This document shows positions 53,642 through 61,955 of a DNA stretch of 64,000 bases, in pieces. The position numbers and the translations under genes are program-made. Under the pieces are notes generated by a model. That model saw only the letters and a list, made by a program, of their open reading frames with translations. It was not told the origin of the DNA and did not search any database. Origin of the DNA: Sphingopyxis sp. L1A2A (GTDB lineage Bacteria; Pseudomonadota; Alphaproteobacteria; Sphingomonadales; Sphingomonadaceae); the NCBI RefSeq assembly GCF_005502465.1, contig NZ_SCOT01000010.1, forward strand, positions 1 through 64,000, in the 5' to 3' direction. The stretch's first letter is position 1, and every line of letters begins with the position of its first letter.

Positions 53642-54226
53642 TTACTCCGCCGCGTGGGTGGTCGTTTCGCCCAGCAGAGCCTTCAATTTCGCACGGGCCC
53701 GGTGAAGCCGCGTCTCCACGGTCTTTTCGCTGACTTGCAGCAGCTCGGCGGTTTCCAACTGGCTTAGATCCTCAACGCCGCGAAGGATGAGGACCTCGCG
53801 CAGATTGGGCGCTAGGCGGGACATGGCGGCGCGAACGCGCTCCAGTTCGGTGCGGTCTGCCGCCTCGGCGTCGGGCGCGGGGCCTTCACTCGCGACATCG
53901 TGCGCGCTTTCGAGGGGCAGGGCGCGAGAGAAAAAAGACCGAACCGCACGCCGCCGCGCCCAGTCGCGGCATTTGTTGAGCGCGATACGGGATATCCAGA
54001 CCTGGAAGGGCCGGTCGGCGTCATAGCGGCCAAGCGCCCCAAAGCCCGCGACAAAGCTTTCCTGCGTCAGGTCCATCGCCTCGTCGGGGTCGCCGATATT
54101 GTTGCGGATCAGGCGAAACACGGGCGCCTTGTAGCGACTGAGAAATTCCCGATAGGCCTGCTGCTGTCCTGCCCGGGCAAGTGCGGCGAGCTCGCGATCG
54201 CTACATTGCGCGAGATCGAGGCTCAC
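53642..54226 (-). CDS. ECF sigma factor (CnrH-like)
   Basis: RNA polymerase sigma factor of the extracytoplasmic-function group, 194 aa. Region 2 (AYREFLSRYKAPVFRLIRNN, DAMDLTQESF-like pattern, FQVWISRIALNKCRDWARRR) and region 4 (MSRLAPNLREVLILRGVEDL, SEKTVETRLHRARAKLK) are clear. The gene order, anti-sigma-like, CnrX-like sensor, then sigma, is that of cnrYXH from Cupriavidus. It overlaps the sensor gene by 4 bp (ATGA). It is likely to recognise the TGAGGGG-N13-CGCGTATGA promoters. Confidence 0.92.
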   Translation of the reverse strand: MSLDLAQCSDRELAALARAGQQQAYREFLSRYKAPVFRLIRNNIGDPDEAMDLTQESFVAGFGALGRYDADRPFQVWISRIALNKCRDWARRRAVRSFFSRALPLESAHDVASEGPAPDAEAADRTELERVRAAMSRLAPNLREVLILRGVEDLSQLETAELLQVSEKTVETRLHRARAKLKALLGETTTHAAE

Positions 54227-54666
54227 CGCGCATCGGCGGTCAGCGCCTTGACCACGCTCTTGTCGAACATCGCGGCCTGGTCGCGATCAAGAACGACGCG
54301 CATCGCGAACAGATGCTGGAGCGTTTCCTTCTGCAATTCGCCCATCACGCGGTGGGTCTCGTCGATCGCCTCGGTGACGCGGGGTCCATAGCCATGCTCG
54401 GCTTCGATCGCCTGCGCGAGCCGGATATTGGCGGCGCGCATATCGAGCTCGAGCGCATCGCGCCGCTCGGCGAATTTCGCCTCGATCCGGTCGATCTTTA
54501 CCTGCTGCGCGGACGAGAGTTTCAGCTCCCGATGCAGCAAAGCGTGCAGCTCGGTCTCGCTTGCGCGCGGTGTCTCGACGATGAGCCGCCCGGCGAGCAC
54601 ACCGGCGAGCGCGGCGATGAAAGCGACCAGACCGAAAAGCAGCAAACGGCGCGACGACGTCATCAT
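54223..54666 (-). CDS. CnrX-like periplasmic metal sensor
   Basis: The 147-aa product has one N-terminal membrane anchor (RRLLLFGLVAFIAALAGVLAGRL) and a helical periplasmic domain. The nickel/cobalt ligands of CnrX (H42, H46, E63, H119, M123) have equivalents at the same spacing: H41, H45, E62, H118 and M122. In CnrX, metal binding releases the sigma factor via the anti-sigma CnrY. Here the neighbours are copper genes, so the metal sensed may be Cu. Confidence 0.85.
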   Translation of the reverse strand: MMTSSRRLLLFGLVAFIAALAGVLAGRLIVETPRASETELHALLHRELKLSSAQQVKIDRIEAKFAERRDALELDMRAANIRLAQAIEAEHGYGPRVTEAIDETHRVMGELQKETLQHLFAMRVVLDRDQAAMFDKSVVKALTADAR

Positions 54667-54926
54667 CGCGAATCCAGGAGGGTCGAGGGGGCCAGCGGGC
54701 TGGCCGGAATGAGCGGCGTGATCGGGCTCGCGGCCACGGCCGGCGGAACGATGGCGCTGCCGACGAAGAAACCGCCGCCGAGCGAGACGAAAGCGGCGAG
54801 CGCCATCATGCGCCGCATCGCCGACGCCTCGCGCAGCCGTGCCGACAGCGCGACGAGGACACGCTCGTCGAGCGTGTCCAGTGCGCTCGGCACCTTCGCT
54901 TCATTCAAAATCCGGAGTTCGTCCAT
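54663..54926 (-). CDS. CnrY-like membrane anti-sigma factor
   Basis: The 87-aa product starts at ATG 54926 after AGGAAAGG. It has a short cytoplasmic N-terminus (MDELRILNEAKVPSALDTLDERVLVALSARL) that could clasp the sigma factor, one membrane segment (MRRMMALAAFVSLGGGFFVGSAIV), and a Pro/Ser-rich periplasmic tail. This build and its position before the CnrX-like gene match CnrY, although sequence similarity is not obvious. It overlaps the next gene by ATGA. Confidence 0.78.
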   Translation of the reverse strand: MDELRILNEAKVPSALDTLDERVLVALSARLREASAMRRMMALAAFVSLGGGFFVGSAIVPPAVAASPITPLIPASPLAPSTLLDSR

Positions 54927-54954
54927 CGGCCTTTCCTGCCAGTCCATCCATAGA

Positions 54955-54983
54955 TCATACGCGCATGATCCCATCACCCCTCA
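54955..54983 (-). promoter_or_regulatory. ECF-type promoter of the cnrYXH-like operon (autoregulation)
   Basis: TGAGGGG (54983-54977), 13 bp, CGCGTATGA (54963-54955) on the minus strand, about 29 bp before the anti-sigma start. Both blocks are identical to those before copA while the spacer sequences differ. Confidence 0.78.
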
Positions 54984-55013
54984 GAAATAATCCAACAACG
55001 CGAAACCAATTTG

Positions 55014-55042
55014 TGAGGGCCGCGCGGCTGGTTTGCGTATTA
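55014..55042 (+). promoter_or_regulatory. ECF-type promoter of copCD
   Basis: TGAGGGC (55014-55020), 13 bp, TGCGTATTA (55034-55042), 29 bp before copC. It differs from the copA promoter by one base in the -35 block and two in the -10 block, and lies back to back with the cnrY promoter. Confidence 0.72.
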
Positions 55043-55071
55043 GCAGGACAGACCCGCAATTGGAGGTTTTA

Positions 55072-55455
55072 ATGTTCAAGTCGTTTCTCCCCTCTGTCAC
55101 CGCGGCCGTAGCGCTGCTTCTCGTGCCGGGCGTCGCAAGCGCCCACACCAAGCTCGTCGGCTCGACGCCGGCCGCGAATTCAACGGTTTCGAAGGTGACT
55201 TCGGTCAATTTGCAGTTCAACGAGAAGGTTATCGCCTCGACGGTGAAGGCCGAACTGGTGATGACCGGGATGCCCGGCATGGCCAATCACGCTCCGATGA
55301 AGATCCCCACCACGTCCATGATGGGCAAGGGCGGCAAATCGATGATGCTGATGGTCAAGCGCGCGCTCGTTCCCGGCACCTATAAGGTCAAATGGTCGGC
55401 TGCGGGCGCCGACACGCACCGCATGGGTAGCGAATTCAGCTTCACCGTGAAGTAA
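55072..55455 (+). CDS. copC: Copper resistance protein C
   Basis: Periplasmic copper carrier, 127 aa, with a signal peptide (to about 23, VASA) and the mature N-terminus AHTKLVGSTPAANS, whose His1 is the Cu(II) ligand in CopC. The Met/His-rich MTGMPGMANHAPM and the C-terminal DTHRMGSEFSF follow the CopC fold. GGAGG precedes the ATG. It is followed 7 bp later by copD. Confidence 0.95.
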   Translation: MFKSFLPSVTAAVALLLVPGVASAHTKLVGSTPAANSTVSKVTSVNLQFNEKVIASTVKAELVMTGMPGMANHAPMKIPTTSMMGKGGKSMMLMVKRALVPGTYKVKWSAAGADTHRMGSEFSFTVK

Positions 55456-55462
55456 AAAGAAG

Positions 55463-56404
55463 GTGGCAGATCTCCTGCTGATGGGTGTCAGGTTCGCGCT
55501 GTTCGCGAACCTGATGCTTATTGCGGGGCTTGCCGCTTTCTCACTTTATGCGCTCGGATCCGACGAACGGACGTCAGGCGTCGGAGCGCTCTTCGGGCGC
55601 CCGCAGTTTGGGCTCTGCGTCTCGGGCCTGATCCTGTCCTTTGCCGGCATGGCGTTGTTGACCGCGAGCATGCAGGGCGTCGGGGTCCTCGCTATCGACC
55701 CCGAGATGTTTCTGACGATGGTCCGGGAGACCGACGTCGGCACCGCATGGCTTGTGCGCATGTTCGCGCTGCTGGTCGCCGGGGCGGCGAGCTTCTGGCT
55801 TGGCCGCAATCCCGTCGCTGCGGCATCGGTCCTGAGCGTCGCCGGCTCGGCCGGGCTGGCAACATTGGTCTGGTCGGGCCACGCCGGCGCGTCCGAAGGT
55901 ATCGTCGGCACCGTGCATCGCGCCAATGACGCGATCCATATGATTGCCGCAGCCGTCTGGTTCGGTGCGATTGCCGCCTTTCTGCTGCTCCTTCGCCCCG
56001 GCGACCCACCTGGGACGGAAAGGCTCGCGCTTGCCGCGCGAAGCCTCGACCAGTTCGCGCGCGTCGGGACGCTGTGCGTGCTCGTGATCGCCGCGACCGG
56101 ACTGGTGAACAGCCAGATTATCATCGGAGTCGAGAATGTCGGGCGATCGATCGTCTCGCCTTATGGTCAGCTTCTCGTCGCCAAGCTCATCCTTTTCGCC
56201 GCGATGCTCGCCCTCGCCGCGGTCAACCGCTGGCGACTTACGCCGGCGTTGCAGGCATCGGTCGCCAGCCCCGACGAAATAGGCGCCGATTCGAGTCTCG
56301 CCGTGTCGGCGATGCGCCGCAGCCTCGTGCTCGAAGCGTCCGCGGGACTTGCCATTCTCGCGCTGGTCGCATGGTTCGGAACATTGGAACCCTTTGCCGA
56401 TTGA
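55463..56404 (+). CDS. copD: Copper resistance protein D (CopD family)
   Basis: Inner-membrane protein of 313 aa with about eight predicted membrane segments and conserved histidines (GHAG, VHRANDAIHMIAAAVWFG). It works with CopC in copper import to the cytoplasm or across the inner membrane. It starts with GTG after AAAAGAAG. The C-terminal VNRWRLTPALQ-like segment is typical of CopD. Confidence 0.92.
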   Translation: MADLLLMGVRFALFANLMLIAGLAAFSLYALGSDERTSGVGALFGRPQFGLCVSGLILSFAGMALLTASMQGVGVLAIDPEMFLTMVRETDVGTAWLVRMFALLVAGAASFWLGRNPVAAASVLSVAGSAGLATLVWSGHAGASEGIVGTVHRANDAIHMIAAAVWFGAIAAFLLLLRPGDPPGTERLALAARSLDQFARVGTLCVLVIAATGLVNSQIIIGVENVGRSIVSPYGQLLVAKLILFAAMLALAAVNRWRLTPALQASVASPDEIGADSSLAVSAMRRSLVLEASAGLAILALVAWFGTLEPFAD

Positions 56405-56437
56405 CGGGGTCCGGGTGGCAGGAGGAAAGCACGAGCG

Positions 56438-57013
56438 ATGTCAGATTCGCAGGACAGGAACCCAAGATTTACGCCTGCGGCCGGCTATCATTTCCTCACG
56501 CCTTTCTACGACGCCGGCGTCGCGATCACGACGCGCGAGCGCCGGTGGCGCGGCCGGCTGGTCGAGCTTATGGCGCCGGCGCCCGACGACATCATTCTCG
56601 ATGTGGGTTCGGGCACCGGCAATCTCGCGTTGGCGATCGCGCGGCGCGGCGGAGGCGCGCGCTATCTCGGGATCGATCCAGACGATGCTGCCACCCGAAT
56701 CGCACGCGAGAAGACAGCCCGGCTCTCGCCCCAGCCGGACTTTCGCGTCGGATTCTTCACGGCCGCGAGCATCGTCGGCTGGCCGATGCCGACCAAAGTC
56801 ACAATCTGCCTCGTTCTTCATCAGGTCGGCCTCGCCGAAAAGGCCCGCCTGCTCCGCGAGGCCTGGCTTTGCCTCGCACCTGGCGGGCAACTTTATATCG
56901 CGGATTATGGCGAGCAGCGCAGCCGCCTGATGCGGATCCTGTTCCGGCTGACGATCCAGCAGCTGGACGGCCGATGGCTGTCTACCGGCGCTCATCGGCG
57001 AAGCGGGATTTGA
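56438..57013 (+). CDS. SAM-dependent methyltransferase, frameshifted near the C-terminus
   Basis: The 191-aa reading has the SAM motif ILDVGSGTGNLALAIA at about 46-61, GIDPDDAATRIAR and PGGQLYIADYG, so it is a class I methyltransferase; in related copper islands one often follows copD. The frame ends in STGAHRRSGI, but one base away the DNA continues LPALIGEAGFETLCEEPA and GAISIMSARKPMA, a natural methyltransferase C-terminus stopping at 57092. This suggests an indel at about 56973. Possibly inactive. Confidence 0.75.
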   Translation: MSDSQDRNPRFTPAAGYHFLTPFYDAGVAITTRERRWRGRLVELMAPAPDDIILDVGSGTGNLALAIARRGGGARYLGIDPDDAATRIAREKTARLSPQPDFRVGFFTAASIVGWPMPTKVTICLVLHQVGLAEKARLLREAWLCLAPGGQLYIADYGEQRSRLMRILFRLTIQQLDGRWLSTGAHRRSGI

Positions 57014-57110
57014 GACTTTATGCGAGGAGCCGGCGTTGAAGACGTTGACGGGCGCAATTTCGATCATGTCTGCGCGCAAACCCATGGCCTGAGGCGTATG
57101 AGCAAAAGCG

Positions 57111-57139
57111 CGAGGGCCTGGCCTTCTGGCTGCGTATCA
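57111..57139 (+). promoter_or_regulatory. ECF-type promoter of the copper ATPase gene
   Basis: CGAGGGC (57111-57117), 13 bp, TGCGTATCA (57131-57139), 109 bp before the ATPase start and just after the natural methyltransferase end. It shares the copC variant TGCGTAT. Confidence 0.6.
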
Positions 57140-57247
57140 GAGGTAGCGGCCCGATTCTTCCGCCGCGATCCGCGCGGTTCACCGTCGGGCAAATCCGCGG
57201 TGCCCGTTGCCCGGGTCCGGCACGAATGAGCGACAGGAGACGAAGCC

Positions 57248-59569
57248 ATGCAGGAAGATCATCACGCGGCGGTCGAGGATAACGCAACGGTCGATCCGGT
57301 TTGCGGCATGACGGTGAATCCCGCAACAACGTCGCATCGCGCGACCCACGCGGGCTTGGACCATTATTTCTGCAGTGCGGGCTGCCTTGCCAAATTCGAG
57401 GCCGACCCCGAGCGCTACGCGGCAACGCGGGAAGCGGCACCGGCGATTGCCCCCGAGGGCGCGATCTGGACCTGCCCGATGCACCCGGAGATCCGGCGCT
57501 CCGGCCCCGGAAGCTGCCCGATCTGCGGCATGGCGCTCGAACGCGTCATGCCCGAAGCGGTCGCGGGGCCGAGCGAAGAATATCGCGACATGCGACGTCG
57601 TTTCTGGATCGGGCTCCTGCTCGCCCTTCCGGTGCTCGCGCTCGAGATGGGCGGCCATCTGACCGGCCTTCATCAATATGTAGACCGCTCGACGAGCAAC
57701 TGGATTCAGATGTTGCTGGCGACGCCCGTCGTTCTGTGGGCGGGCTGGCCCTTCTTCGAGCGGGCATGGCTCTCGGTCCGAAACAAGAGCCTCAACATGT
57801 TCACCCTCATTGCGATGGGGACGGGCGTAGCCTGGGCCTACAGCATGGTCGCGGCCCTCCTGCCCGGGATATTCCCCGGTGCGTTTCGCGCCGCCGACGG
57901 TTCGGTCGCGGTCTATTTCGAAGCGGCAGCCGTTATCACGGTGCTTGTCCTGCTGGGACAGGTGCTCGAGCTCAGGGCGCGCGAGACGACAAGCGGCGCA
58001 ATCCGCGCACTTCTCGACTTGACGCCCAAGCTTGCGAGGCGGGTGCGCGGCGACGGGAGCGACGAGGAAGTCGCACTTGAGGATGTCGCGGTCGGTGATG
58101 TGCTGCGCATCCGTCCGGGCGAGAAGGTCCCGGTCGACGGCATCGTGGTCGAAGGCCGCGGCACGGTCGATGAGTCGCTGGTCACGGGCGAATCGATGCC
58201 CGTCACAAAGGAGGCCGGCGCCGCGCTGATCGGGGGAACGATCAATCAGACGGGCGGGCTGCTGATGCGCAGCGAGAAGGTCGGCCGCGACACGATGCTC
58301 GCCCGCATCGTGCAAATGGTTGCCGACGCGCAGCGCAGCCGGGCGCCGATCCAGCGCCTCGCCGACACCGTTTCTGGCTGGTTCGTTCCCGGCGTCATCG
58401 CCGTTGCTGTTGCTGCGTTTATCGTCTGGTCGCTTCTCGGACCGGCGCCCGCGATGGCCTATGGCCTGATTGCGGCCGTCTCGGTGCTGATCATCGCCTG
58501 TCCCTGTGCGCTCGGCCTCGCAACGCCAATGTCGATCATGGTTGGCGTCGGACGCGGCGCCGAAGCCGGGGTGCTGATCAAGAATGCCGAAGCGCTCGAA
58601 CGAATGGAAAAGGTCGATACGCTCGTCGTCGACAAGACGGGGACCCTTACCGAGGGCAAGCCCTCGGTCGTTGCCATCGAAGTCGCAGATGGGTTCGACG
58701 AAAATGACCTGCTCGCGATCGCAGCCAGCCTCGAGCGCAGCAGCGAGCATCCTCTTGCGCTCGCGATCGTCAAGGCGGCCGAGGAGCGGGGTCTCGCGCT
58801 CGTCGAGCCTTCAGGGGTCGATCAGCCGGTGGGCAAAGGGATCGTCGGCTCGGTCGAAGAGAAGGCGATTGTCCTCGGCAATGCTGCCTTTCTTGAAGAA
58901 TATGACGTTGACCTCGCCGGGCTTGCCGCGGCGGCCGACCGTCTTCGCGCCGAGGGCGCGACCGCGATCTATATCGCCGTCAACGGCCAAGCGGCCGGCG
59001 TCATCGCGATTGCCGATCCCGTCAAGGCAACGACAAGCGAAGCCCTCTCTGCCCTGCGCGCCGCGGGCATAAGGGTCATCATGCTGACCGGCGACAATCG
59101 CGTCACCGCCGAGGCGATCGCGCGGCGCCTCGGTATTGCCGATGTCGAGGCCGATGTCCTGCCGGACCAGAAGAGCGCCGTCGTCCAGCGGCTCCGCGCA
59201 GAAGGCCGGATCGTCGCCATGGCGGGGGACGGGGTCAACGACGCGCCCGCGCTCGCCGCCGCCGATGTCGGCATTGCGATGGGCTCGGGAACCGACGTCG
59301 CGATCGAAAGCGCGGGCGTCACGTTGCTGCGCGGCGATCTTCTCGGCATCGTTCGGGCGCGGCACCTCAGCCATGCGACGATGTCGAATATCCGGCAGAA
59401 TCTCTTCTTTGCCTTCGCCTATAATGTTGCGGGCATCCCGATCGCAGCGGGCGCGCTCTACCCGCTGTTCGGACTTCTTCTATCGCCGATCATCGCCGCT
59501 GCCGCGATGGCGCTCTCCTCGGTCAGCGTCATCGCCAATTCGCTGCGGCTGCGATTCGTGAAAATCTGA
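57248..59569 (+). CDS. Copper-exporting P1B-type ATPase
   Basis: Inner-membrane Cu(I) exporter, 773 aa. The N-terminus carries a YHS domain ([10 protein letters not shown] at about 16-25, FCSAGC at 41-46) and a heavy-metal-binding domain ([11 protein letters not shown]... CPICGMAL at 76-97) instead of classic CxxC HMA domains. The metal-transport CPC is at 418-420, DKTGT at 462-466, and [10 protein letters not shown] near the C-terminus, all intact. AGGAGA precedes the ATG. Confidence 0.96.
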   Translation: MQEDHHAAVEDNATVDPVCGMTVNPATTSHRATHAGLDHYFCSAGCLAKFEADPERYAATREAAPAIAPEGAIWTCPMHPEIRRSGPGSCPICGMALERVMPEAVAGPSEEYRDMRRRFWIGLLLALPVLALEMGGHLTGLHQYVDRSTSNWIQMLLATPVVLWAGWPFFERAWLSVRNKSLNMFTLIAMGTGVAWAYSMVAALLPGIFPGAFRAADGSVAVYFEAAAVITVLVLLGQVLELRARETTSGAIRALLDLTPKLARRVRGDGSDEEVALEDVAVGDVLRIRPGEKVPVDGIVVEGRGTVDESLVTGESMPVTKEAGAALIGGTINQTGGLLMRSEKVGRDTMLARIVQMVADAQRSRAPIQRLADTVSGWFVPGVIAVAVAAFIVWSLLGPAPAMAYGLIAAVSVLIIACPCALGLATPMSIMVGVGRGAEAGVLIKNAEALERMEKVDTLVVDKTGTLTEGKPSVVAIEVADGFDENDLLAIAASLERSSEHPLALAIVKAAEERGLALVEPSGVDQPVGKGIVGSVEEKAIVLGNAAFLEEYDVDLAGLAAAADRLRAEGATAIYIAVNGQAAGVIAIADPVKATTSEALSALRAAGIRVIMLTGDNRVTAEAIARRLGIADVEADVLPDQKSAVVQRLRAEGRIVAMAGDGVNDAPALAAADVGIAMGSGTDVAIESAGVTLLRGDLLGIVRARHLSHATMSNIRQNLFFAFAYNVAGIPIAAGALYPLFGLLLSPIIAAAAMALSSVSVIANSLRLRFVKI

Positions 59570-59621
59570 GTGAAGCGTCGTCGCGGCCTTGGACGTCGGC
59601 CGGCACGCAAATGGGAGAAGA

Positions 59622-60083
59622 ATGATGAGAGGTTTCAAGCAGGCGGCGATCGGGCTCGCGTTGGTCCTGGCCGTTCCCGCGCACGCGGCGGCAGCCCCGG
59701 ACTATCAGGCCGCGAGCGCGACGCTGGCGCAATATAAGCAGGCGATCGAGAGCCGCGACCTGGCGGGCGTCGAAGCACTGTTCGCGCCCGACGCCCAGAT
59801 TTTCGAGTCCGGCGGCGTCGAGGGAAATTTCGTCCATTATCGCGACCATCACCTCGCGCCTGAACTGAAAGCGTTCAAGTCCTTCGCCTTTCAGAACTAC
59901 AAGCTGTCGGTGCGGGGCGAAGGCGATGTGGCCATCGCGACCGAGACCTATTCCTACACGATCGTGCTCTTGAACGGCGAAATGGTCAAACGCGATGGTG
60001 TGGCGACGAGCGTCCTCAAATGGACCGACGGCAAGTGGCGGATCCTCAGCCTGCACAGCTCCTCGCGCAAGCCCAAGGCGTAA
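59622..60083 (+). CDS. Secreted SnoaL/DUF4440-like protein
   Basis: The 153-aa product has a signal peptide (MMRGFKQAAIGLALVLAVPAHAAAA) and an NTF2-like body: LAQYKQAIESRDLAGVEALFAPDAQIFESG, YTIVLLNGEMV and LKWTDGKWRILSLHSSSR. It is similar to DUF4440/YybH-type proteins. The role in metal resistance is unknown. GGGAGAAG is the ribosome binding site; a second ATG at 59625 is equally possible. Confidence 0.8.
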   Translation: MMRGFKQAAIGLALVLAVPAHAAAAPDYQAASATLAQYKQAIESRDLAGVEALFAPDAQIFESGGVEGNFVHYRDHHLAPELKAFKSFAFQNYKLSVRGEGDVAIATETYSYTIVLLNGEMVKRDGVATSVLKWTDGKWRILSLHSSSRKPKA

Positions 60084-60119
60084 GGGGTCCTGAAAGCGGT
60101 GCAGCTCAGCCCGAACCGA

Positions 60120-60527
60120 TTAGACCTGCTCGAAGGCCGAAATGATCGGGCAGTGGACCGTATCGGCGGCGGCGCATTGGCGCGACAGGCCGACAAGCGC
60201 GCGCCGCGCCGCATCGAGTTCGGCAATCGTTTTCTCGATGGCGGTGATGCGCGCGTCGGCAAGCGCGCGCGCGCGGGTCCGATCGGTGGAGGAATCGAGC
60301 TCGAGCAGTTCGCCGATCTCGGCGAGCGTAAATCCTGCCGCCTGCGCCGACTTGATGAAACGCAGGCGCCCGAACACGGCCTCATCATAGCGGCGCACGC
60401 TTCCTTGCATGCCGCCTCCTTCACGCCGGCCGGGAACCGGAAGGAGGCCCTTGCGCTGGTAGAAGCGAATGGTCTCGACATTCACGCTCGCGCGTTTTGC
60501 AAGCTGTCCGATGGTCATGTCACGCAA
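60120..60527 (-). CDS. MerR family regulator
   Basis: The 135-aa product has an N-terminal winged helix (MTIGQLAKRASVNVETIRFYQRKGLL), a long dimerisation helix and a C-terminal metal loop with Cys 118 and Cys 126 (C-x7-C, then CPIISAF), which is MerR-like. The third MerR ligand, Cys 82, is replaced by Arg (DSSTDRTRAR). It is divergent from the glutaredoxin-MauE gene with a mer-type promoter between them, and probably activates it. Confidence 0.88.
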   Translation of the reverse strand: MRDMTIGQLAKRASVNVETIRFYQRKGLLPVPGRREGGGMQGSVRRYDEAVFGRLRFIKSAQAAGFTLAEIGELLELDSSTDRTRARALADARITAIEKTIAELDAARRALVGLSRQCAAADTVHCPIISAFEQV

Positions 60528-60531
60528 GGCC

Positions 60532-60563
60532 TTGACTCCGTACTATGGTACGCAACCTATATG
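60532..60563 (+). promoter_or_regulatory. MerR-type promoter/operator
   Basis: TTGACT (60532-60537) and TATATG (60558-60563) are separated by 20 bp, the long spacer used by MerR activators. In the spacer, CGTAC (60539-60543) and GTACG (60548-60552) form the inverted repeat. TTGACTCCGTAC matches the known mer operator start. Confidence 0.82.
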
Positions 60564-60598
60564 AGAGGGAGCATAAGGGAATCAAGAAAGGTAGAATC

Positions 60599-61417
60599 AT
60601 GAATACCCAGCTCCAAGACGCTCGAAGCAGGCAATCCGCGCCCGGCGCACAGGCGGTCGGACGGCCTCGCGCGACGATCTACCGCATGGTGATGGAGCAT
60701 CATATCTGTCCCTATGGCTTGAAGGCCCTACATCTCTTGCGCAGCCGGGGCTATGAGGTCGAAGACGTCTGGCTGAGGACGCGCGAGGAAACCGATGCCT
60801 TTAAGGCGAAGCATGGCGTCGCGACGACGCCGCAGACTTTCATCGAAGGCGAGCGCATCGGCGGTCACGACGATTTGCGGCGCCATTTGGGTCTAAAGGT
60901 TCGAGATCCCAAGGCGCTCACCTACACGCCGATCATCGCGCTATTTTCGATCACCGCCCTGATGGCGCTGGCAGCGAGCCAGGCTGTGGCGGGCACGCCG
61001 TTTACCGTCCGCGCCGCCGAGTGGTTCATCGGCTTCAGCATGGCGCTGCTGGCCTTTCTGAAGCTGCGCGACATCGAGAGCTTCTCGAGCATGTTTCTGA
61101 ACTATGACCTTCTCGCAAAGCGCTGGGTTCCCTATGCCACCATCTATCCCTTCGCCGAGGCCCTTGCCGGCATCTTGATGATTTCGGGCGCGCTCAGCTG
61201 GATTTCGATCCCGGTCGCGCTCTTCATCGGGACCATCGGCGCCGTTTCGGTGTTCAAGGCGGTCTATATCGACAAGCGCGAGCTCAAATGCGCGTGCGTC
61301 GGCGGCGACAGCAACGTTCCGCTCGGCTTCATATCGCTGACCGAGAATCTGATGATGATCGCGATGGCCGTGTGGATGCTGCTCGCGCCCGCCGCCATGG
61401 TGATGGGGCAGCGGTAG
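60599..61417 (+). CDS. Glutaredoxin domain fused to MauE/DoxX-like membrane domain
   Basis: The 272-aa product has a cytoplasmic glutaredoxin-like domain (EHHICPYGLKALHLL at about 34-48; GVATTPQTFIEGERIGGHDDL) followed by four membrane segments of the MauE/DoxX type (IIALFSITALMALAA, WFIGFSMALLAFLKL, ALAGILMISGALSW, NLMMIAMAVWMLL). A second Cys pair, LKCACVGG, lies near residue 236. It probably passes electrons between thiols and the membrane. The divergent MerR suggests metal-induced expression. Confidence 0.85.
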   Translation: MNTQLQDARSRQSAPGAQAVGRPRATIYRMVMEHHICPYGLKALHLLRSRGYEVEDVWLRTREETDAFKAKHGVATTPQTFIEGERIGGHDDLRRHLGLKVRDPKALTYTPIIALFSITALMALAASQAVAGTPFTVRAAEWFIGFSMALLAFLKLRDIESFSSMFLNYDLLAKRWVPYATIYPFAEALAGILMISGALSWISIPVALFIGTIGAVSVFKAVYIDKRELKCACVGGDSNVPLGFISLTENLMMIAMAVWMLLAPAAMVMGQR

Positions 61418-61511
61418 GCCGGTTCGGGTGTAACCGGGGCGGGGCTGCCGGCGAATTGCAGTGCAGCTCCGCCTCCCCAATTTCGAATTGACGCGGCTTT
61501 CGACTAGGATC

Positions 61512-61889
61512 ATGCATCGACCCGTGAAACGCTGGCTTTCCTTCCTGCTCCTGTTCGGAGCCATGCTGGGCCTTCTCGCTCAGGAAGTCGCGTTCGCGTC
61601 GGCGCCTGCCATTGCCATGGCCGACACCGTGATCGCGGCGCCCGCCATGAGCGACGAATGCGCGGAAATGATGAGGGTCGACAAATCCGACCCCGACAAA
61701 CCGTGTCAGGGCCTGACACTCGACTGCATCGCGAAGATGGGCTGCGCCCTGCCGCTTGCGGTGGCCACGCCGGCGGCGTCGATCGCGACGTTCGACCACC
61801 GAGCGGGACCGGTCGACCAGCTCCCGATCACGCGACTTTTTGGTCGCACCCTCGGTCCCGAGCCCGAACCGCCTCTATTCCCCGGCTGA
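61512..61889 (+). CDS. Small exported protein of the metal island, unknown
   Basis: The 125-aa product (ATG 61512, weak AGGA ribosome binding site) has an N-terminal hydrophobic stretch (WLSFLLLFGAMLGLLAQEVAFA), a short Asp/Glu-Cys segment (MSDECAEMM) and a C-x10-C-like cluster (CQGLTLDCIAKMGCALPL). I do not recognise a family. Its place just before the efflux operon suggests a periplasmic metal or redox helper; this is inference. Confidence 0.62.
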   Translation: MHRPVKRWLSFLLLFGAMLGLLAQEVAFASAPAIAMADTVIAAPAMSDECAEMMRVDKSDPDKPCQGLTLDCIAKMGCALPLAVATPAASIATFDHRAGPVDQLPITRLFGRTLGPEPEPPLFPG

Positions 61890-61955
61890 AACGCGCGATG
61901 CGCGGCGACTGGTTTCGCCGCCCATCCTCCTGCATTTCAACCGAGGATATTCACC

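Noticed and set aside
57091-57099. GGCGTATGA as a fifth ECF -10 block
   Set aside because: No GAGGG-type block lies 13 bp upstream of it; the true pair is 57111-57139.
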